DNA of 14,758 nt. Origin: an uncultured bacterium (GTDB lineage Bacteria > Actinomycetota > Actinomycetes > S36-B12). Shown piece after piece: positions 13,500 to 14,758 of the stretch. Where the stretch lies: positions 1-14,758 of the forward strand of contig CAJAKT010000318.1 of NCBI GenBank assembly GCA_903940375.1. The letters are read 5' to 3'. Made by a program: the position numbers and the translations under genes. The notes under the pieces were generated by a model. That model searched no databases, was not told where the DNA came from, and saw nothing but the letters and a program-made list of their open reading frames with translations. The first letter of the stretch is position 1, and each line of letters begins with the position of its first letter.

Positions 13500-14758
13500 A
13501 TGGCCAAGATTCTGGAATTCGACGAGGACGCCCGGCGCAGCCTCGAGCGTGGCGTCAACGCGCTCGCCGACGCCGTGAAGGTGACGCTTGGCCCGAAGGG
13601 CCGCAACGTCGTCATCGACAAGAAGTGGGGCGCACCCACGATCACGAACGACGGCGTCACGATCGCCCGTGAGATCGAGCTCGAGAACCCGTACGAGAAC
13701 CTCGGGGCGCAGCTCGCCAAGGAGGTCGCCACCAAGACCAACGATGTCGCAGGTGACGGCACCACCACCGCGACCGTCCTGGCACAGGCCATGGTCCGCG
13801 AAGGCCTGAAGCAGGTGGCCGCCGGTGCATCGCCGATGGACATCAAGCGCGGCATCGACAAGGCCGTTCAGGCCGTCAAGGCGCGTCTGCTCGAGAACGC
13901 CCGTGAGGTTGCTGACAAGGGCGAGATCGCCAATGTCGCCTCGATCTCCTCGCAGGACCGAGAGATCGGCGAGCTCATCGCCGACGCTTTCGACAAGGTC
14001 GGCAAGGACGGTGTCATCTCCGTCGAGGAGTCGAACACCCCGTCACTCGAACTCGAGTTCACCGAGGGCATGCAGTTCGACAAGGGCTTCATCTCGGCCT
14101 ACTTCGTGACCGATCCCGATCGCATGGAGACCGTGCTGGAGGATGCTCGCATCCTGCTCGTCCAGGGCAAGGTCTCGTCCGTGCAGGAGCTCCTGCCCCT
14201 GCTGGAGAAGGTCGTCCAGGCCGGCAAGCCACTGCTCATCATCGCTGAGGATGTCGACGGCGAGGCGCTGTCGACGCTGGTGGTCAACCGCATCCGCGGC
14301 ACCTTCGCATCCTGCGCCGTCAAGGCCCCGGCCTTCGGCGATCGCCGCAAGGCGATCCTGCAGGACCTCGCGATTCTCACGGGCGCGCAGGTCGTGTCGC
14401 CCGAGGTGGGGCTCAAGCTCGACCAGGTCGGACTTGAGGTCCTCGGCTCGGCTCGTCGTGTCGTCGTCACCAAGGACAACACCACGGTCGTCGACGGTGG
14501 CGGCAACGCGGCCGATGTCGATGCCCGCATCGCACAGATTCGCGCCGAGATCGAGCGCAGCGACTCCGACTGGGACAAGGAGAAGCTGCAGGAGCGTCTC
14601 GCCAAGATCGCTGGCGGCGTCGTTGTCATCAAGGTCGGCGGCCACACCGAGGTGGAGCTCAAGGAGAAGAAGCACCGCATCGAGGACGCCGTCTCCGCGA
14701 CGCGCGCAGCCATCGAAGAGGGCATCGTCTCCGGCGGTGGCACCGCCCTCGTGCAGGC
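13500..14758 (+). CDS. groEL: Chaperonin GroEL (Hsp60), 3'-truncated by window edge
   Basis: GroEL is the tetradecameric ATP-driven folding chamber. It starts at ATG 13500 (MAKILEFDEDARRSLERGVN), with GGGAG at 13486-13490 as Shine-Dalgarno. The frame stays open for 419 codons to the window end, so about 120 residues are missing, including the C-terminal tail. The nucleotide-binding TLGPKGRN (29-36) and AGDGTTTATVLAQ (85-97) contain Asp86, matching E. coli Asp87. Apical-domain residues follow. KEKKHRIEDAVSATRAAIEEGIVSGGG near the edge holds the ATP-hydrolysis Asp equivalent to E. coli Asp398. Adjacency to groES makes it the GroEL1-type copy in actinobacterial terms. The tail type (His-rich or Gly-Met) cannot be seen. 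Confidence 0.98.
   Translation, partial: MAKILEFDEDARRSLERGVNALADAVKVTLGPKGRNVVIDKKWGAPTITNDGVTIAREIELENPYENLGAQLAKEVATKTNDVAGDGTTTATVLAQAMVREGLKQVAAGASPMDIKRGIDKAVQAVKARLLENAREVADKGEIANVASISSQDREIGELIADAFDKVGKDGVISVEESNTPSLELEFTEGMQFDKGFISAYFVTDPDRMETVLEDARILLVQGKVSSVQELLPLLEKVVQAGKPLLIIAEDVDGEALSTLVVNRIRGTFASCAVKAPAFGDRRKAILQDLAILTGAQVVSPEVGLKLDQVGLEVLGSARRVVVTKDNTTVVDGGGNAADVDARIAQIRAEIERSDSDWDKEKLQERLAKIAGGVVVIKVGGHTEVELKEKKHRIEDAVSATRAAIEEGIVSGGGTALVQ

Noticed and set aside
13392..13500. Separate promoter for groEL in the gap
   Set aside because: I see no well-spaced -35/-10 pair; the gap is mostly taken up by the hairpin.

Overview
The window is about 14.8 kb of GC-rich (roughly two-thirds G+C by eye), gene-dense chromosomal DNA. 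It reads as a housekeeping locus of an actinomycete (Actinomycetota). The signs are GTG start codons, 4-bp ATGA/GTGA gene overlaps, TANNNT-type -10 boxes, a CIRCE-controlled groES-groEL pair, and the order glmS, acpS, nnr, alr, hydrolase, tsaE, tsaB, rimI, tsaD, groES, groEL, which resembles the core chromosome of Streptomyces and Mycobacterium relatives. I see no phage, IS, plasmid, CRISPR, tRNA or rRNA signal. A genus cannot be named from the sequence.

Layout. (1) At 1-92 a perfect 36-bp direct repeat lies at the 3' end of a minus-strand DUF389 membrane protein gene (72-1004). (2) glmS (1093-2943) is transcribed divergently from it. (3) From 2974 to 9845 there is a tightly packed eight-gene plus-strand operon: acpS, nnr, alr, an anchored alpha/beta hydrolase, tsaE, tsaB, rimI, tsaD. 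All seven internal junctions overlap by exactly 4 nt. glmS ends only 30 nt upstream and may belong to the same transcript. (4) A regulatory gap (9846-9962) holds a good promoter, a perfect dyad at the predicted +1 and an 11-bp hairpin, ahead of a secreted polysaccharide deacetylase. mmuM (homocysteine S-methyltransferase) follows 25 nt downstream. (5) A minus-strand SAM methyltransferase with a THUMP-like C-terminus overlaps mmuM tail to tail by 41 bp. (6) A 179-bp divergent region carries two CIRCE-type operators and the heat-shock promoter for groES. A long hairpin separates groES from groEL, which runs off the right edge after 419 codons.

How the genes fit together. GlmS, Alr and probably the deacetylase serve the cell envelope (amino-sugar supply, D-alanine, N-deacetylation). 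AcpS activates acyl carrier proteins. Nnr repairs hydrated NAD(P)H. TsaE, TsaB and TsaD are the bacterial threonylcarbamoyl-transfer complex for tRNA t6A37, with the RimI acetyltransferase embedded among them. GroES/GroEL are under HrcA-type heat-shock control. The protein-coding content is largely conventional. The parts most worth a second look are regulatory and structural: the terminal 36-bp repeat, leaderless-looking starts, the promoter-dyad-hairpin unit before the deacetylase, the tandem CIRCE pair, the groES/groEL hairpin, and the uncharacterised hydrolase locked into the operon. I did not find a convincing wholly new biological system.
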